Shown: piece after piece, positions 62,077 through 64,000 of the stretch
How positions within the stretch are numbered: the first letter of the stretch is position 1
How the letters are laid out: each line of letters begins with the position of its first letter
Assembly: GCF_014656355.1 (NCBI RefSeq)
Contig: NZ_BNCG01000012.1
Location: 57,487 to 121,486 of the forward strand
Source: Camelimonas fluminis
Lineage (GTDB): Bacteria; Pseudomonadota; Alphaproteobacteria; Rhizobiales; Beijerinckiaceae
DNA: 64,000 nt
Direction: 5' to 3'
Position numbers and translations under genes: made by a program
The notes under the pieces: generated by a model
The model's database searches: none
What the model saw: the letters and a program-made list of their open reading frames with translations, nothing else
What the model was told of the DNA's origin: nothing

Positions 62077-63116
62077 CCTTCCCGACAACGCCTGAAGCCA
62101 TGAACCCGGCCTGGCTGGCGACGGCTCTTGGTCAGGGGGCTGACGCCCTGCGCGGTTTTTCCGCGGAGAAGGTCGGCACCGGGCAGATGTGCGACAGCTT
62201 CCGCCTGATGCTGGACTGGCGCGACGGCGCGACCGGCCCGTCGAGCGTCATCATCAAATGCCCCAGTCATGATGAGGCCAGCCGCCATATCGCGGCGCTG
62301 ACCGGAACCTACGTGAAGGAGGTCAGCTGGTACCAGGAGCTTGCGGCCGGAAGCGGCGTCCCTGCGCCCGTTTGCCATCATGCGGCCATCGCGCCGGACG
62401 ACGTCAATTTCATCCTGGTGCTTTCTGACCTCGCCCCGGCTCGCCAGGGCGACCAGCTGGCCGGGCTTGAGCTCGACGCTCTCAAACCGTGCATCACAGC
62501 GGCGGCGCGGTTGCACGCACTCTTGTGGAATGACCCGCGTCTCGACCAGCTTTCCTGGCTGGCGCGGGACAGCGGCGATACCGTCCGCGCGCTGTTTCCC
62601 CGGTTTTATGAGGGATTCAGGGAGCGCTACGCCAGCCGGCTGGCGCCCGAGGTGCTGGATCTTGGCGCCGGCCTCGTCCAGCGCCTGGACGCCTATCTGG
62701 CCCGCAGACATGCGGCGCGCACCCTGGTTCACGGCGACCTGCGCATCGACAATGTGCTGTTTGCGCCGGATGCCCCGCAATGCTGGCTGGTGGACTGGCA
62801 AACCCTGGGACGCGGCAGCGGCGCTACCGATATCGCCTATCTGGTCGGCACCAGCATCGCCGACCCGATGGAGCGCGCCGCAGCGGATCGGCCCGCATTC
62901 GACCATTGGATCAAGGGGCTTGCCGCAGCCGGCATCACGCCGGACGCCGACGGATTGTGGACCGACTACCGCATCGGCGCCCTCAGCGGTTACTTCATGG
63001 CAGTGTTTGCCTCCATGAGCGTGGCCCGCACCGAACGGGGAGATGAAATGTTCGCCGTGATGGCCGAGCGTCCTGCGCGCCAGTCGCTGGCACTGGGCAG
63101 CCTCGATCTGCTCTGA
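62073..63116 (+). CDS. APH-fold phosphotransferase, coupled to the uncharacterised protein
   Basis: This 347-residue kinase-fold protein has N-lobe 'FSAEKVGTGQMCDSFRLML' and 'SSVIIKCPSHDEASR'. The catalytic loop is 'TLVHGDLRIDNVLFAP' and the metal loop is 'WLVDWQTLGRGSGATDIAYLVG'. It is a different branch from the ACAD10/11-like kinase at 54946. Members of this group are often annotated as ecdysteroid-kinase-like or simply as phosphotransferases in steroid and terpene catabolic regions. Translational coupling with the lipocalin-like gene suggests that it phosphorylates a hydrophobic alcohol bound by that protein. That is inference. Confidence 0.85.
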   Translation: MTFPTTPEAMNPAWLATALGQGADALRGFSAEKVGTGQMCDSFRLMLDWRDGATGPSSVIIKCPSHDEASRHIAALTGTYVKEVSWYQELAAGSGVPAPVCHHAAIAPDDVNFILVLSDLAPARQGDQLAGLELDALKPCITAAARLHALLWNDPRLDQLSWLARDSGDTVRALFPRFYEGFRERYASRLAPEVLDLGAGLVQRLDAYLARRHAARTLVHGDLRIDNVLFAPDAPQCWLVDWQTLGRGSGATDIAYLVGTSIADPMERAAADRPAFDHWIKGLAAAGITPDADGLWTDYRIGALSGYFMAVFASMSVARTERGDEMFAVMAERPARQSLALGSLDLL

Positions 63117-63326
63117 GGGCCTCGTTGGCGGGCGCAGCTTGCCGCGAACGAGCACCGTCCGAAATTGCAACATGTACAAACGGAAGAACACAATTCGGTT
63201 TGAGGATTCTTGGTTTGGTTTTTGTCTGTTTCACCTAGATGCCGTAATGGGCCTGCGCTCCCCTGCTCTGTGAGTTGAGGTGGCTGTCCTGGACTTGTAA
63301 CGATTTTGCGCCGGTCACCTATCTCA
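63117..63326. other. Boundary region between chromosomal genes and the IS element
   Basis: An AT-rich stretch (about 63165-63240) differs in composition from its surroundings. The element's right end probably lies at about 63285 (TGTCCTGGACTTGTAACG...), since IS3 ends begin with TG. The partner end is outside the window, so the exact terminal repeat and target duplication cannot be set. Confidence 0.4.
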
Positions 63327-64000
63327 CTATGCCACCTTGGCTTCGAATGCGAGGGGGCTGATGCCGCCCAGATATGAGTGTCGACGACGGGTGTTGTAGA
63401 ACCCGTTGATGTACTGGAAGATGGCGGTCTCGGCCTGGCGCCGTGTCGGCCAGCTTTGCCGCCAGATCAGCTCTGCCTTCAGCGATTTGAAGAACGTCTC
63501 GACAGCGGAGTTGTCGTAGCAGTTGCCCTTGCCACTCATCGACGGTCGCAGGCCGTAGGCCTGCAGTTTCTTCTGGTAGTCGTAGGAACAATACGGACTG
63601 CCGCGATCTGAGTGGAAGATGCAACCTTCCGGCGGTCGGCGCAGCCGAACGGCCATGTCCAGCGCCCTGATCGCCAGATCCTTCTTCATCCGGTCGCTGA
63701 CCGCCCAGCCCACGACGCGGCGACTATGCAGATCGAGGATAACGGCAAGATAGAGCCAGCCCTCTGACGTCCAGATATAGGTGATGTCTCCAGCCCATTT
63801 GCGGTTGGGTGCATCGGCCGCGAAATCGCCATCTAGCCAGTTGGCCGCGACACCCAGGCGGTGGTGGCTGTCGGTCGTGACCTTGTGCTTGCGGGTGCGA
63901 ACCGGCTTGAGCGAGTTGATCCGCATCAGCCGACCAACCCGACGCTCACCGACATCGAGGCCGGCCTCCTTCAACTCCATCGTCATACGAGGACGACCAT
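63285..64000 (-). mobile_element. IS3-family insertion sequence, truncated by window edge
   Basis: This is the 3' part of an IS3-type element, recognised by its OrfB transposase. The inner boundary is inferred from the TG dinucleotide and the sequence change near 63285. The other end lies beyond base 64000. Confidence 0.6.
63327..64000 (-). CDS. IS3-family transposase OrfB (DDE integrase core), 5' end outside window
   Basis: The frame is open to the window edge; at least 224 residues are present. The DDE catalytic triad is visible: Asp in 'WAGDITYI', Asp in 'FHSDRGSPYCS' and Glu in 'NSAVETFFKSLKAEL'. Other rve-domain segments are 'LYLAVILDLHSRRVVGWAVS' and 'YINGFYNTRRRHSYLGGISPLAFE'. The upstream residues read 'GRPRMTMELKEAGLDVGERRVGRLMR', the helix-turn region of OrfB, so the ATG at 63986 is internal. 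In IS3 elements OrfB is made as an OrfAB fusion by -1 frameshifting. No inactivating change is seen in the visible part. Confidence 0.93.
   Translation of the reverse strand, partial: GRPRMTMELKEAGLDVGERRVGRLMRINSLKPVRTRKHKVTTDSHHRLGVAANWLDGDFAADAPNRKWAGDITYIWTSEGWLYLAVILDLHSRRVVGWAVSDRMKKDLAIRALDMAVRLRRPPEGCIFHSDRGSPYCSYDYQKKLQAYGLRPSMSGKGNCYDNSAVETFFKSLKAELIWRQSWPTRRQAETAIFQYINGFYNTRRRHSYLGGISPLAFEAKVA

Overview
The window is GC-rich (roughly two-thirds G+C by eye), densely packed DNA from a free-living Gram-negative bacterium. An outer membrane is implied by a TonB receptor and an OprB-type porin. Gene content (phasin, WS/DGAT acyltransferase, many acyl-CoA dehydrogenases and branched-chain amino acid type importers, a CrtJ-free heterotrophic repertoire) and intergenic style suggest an alphaproteobacterium, probably Hyphomicrobiales (Rhizobiales). 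That placement is an inference from gene content; there is no rRNA in the window. I saw no rRNA, tRNA or CRISPR array. The only clear mobile element is an IS3-family transposase cut by the right edge.

Layout. 1-4.0 kb: the end of a response regulator with its sensor kinase, a convergent L,D-transpeptidase, and a SOS-peptidase-like (SRAP) protein that lacks the family's catalytic residues. 4.2-9.7 kb: a complete branched-chain-type ABC importer (binding protein, LivH, LivM, LivG, LivF) plus a DsbA/HCCA-isomerase-like protein; three strong hairpins separate the binding protein from the permeases. 9.8-15.5 kb: a cobalamin riboswitch followed by a TonB receptor, ATPase, binding protein and permease (B12 uptake) and a small HTH protein. 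15.7-20.3 kb: a degenerate resolvase-like DNA-binding protein, a 600-residue acyl-CoA dehydrogenase and a FadH-like dienoyl-CoA reductase divergent from a TetR gene across two palindromes. 21-25.5 kb: a NimR/NimT-like regulator and exporter pair, an AHL-lactonase-like hydrolase and an AraC regulator. 26-29.7 kb: a storage-lipid group (alpha/beta hydrolase, phasin, WS/DGAT). 30-38.8 kb: a carbohydrate module (OprB porin, GMC oxidoreductase with a small partner, sugar porter, DegT aminotransferase; then a second sugar porter and a LuxR-type regulator) around a perfect 18-bp palindrome.

39.4-48.3 kb is the most distinctive part: a sulfate-ester utilisation locus with a SulP transporter, a formylglycine-generating enzyme, a cytoplasmic Cys-type sulfatase and a sulfonate/sulfate-ester type ABC importer. 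Its binding protein carries an extra C-terminal domain resembling the copper-binding protein NosL. A 34-residue membrane peptide and a Crp/Fnr regulator sit just beyond it.

48.9-63.1 kb is an acyl-CoA and terpenoid/xenobiotic-like catabolic block. It has three acyl-CoA dehydrogenases, a regulator with two fused TetR units, an ACAD11-like dehydrogenase convergent with an ACAD10/11-type phosphotransferase (a split version of a module fused in animals), a stand-alone binding protein, a TetR regulator, a luciferase-type monooxygenase with an FMN reductase, and an uncharacterised protein/phosphotransferase pair behind a perfect GAAACAGCTGTTTC palindrome. The right end is the 3' part of the IS3-type element.

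All calls come from reading the sequence and from recall of protein families; no database search was run.
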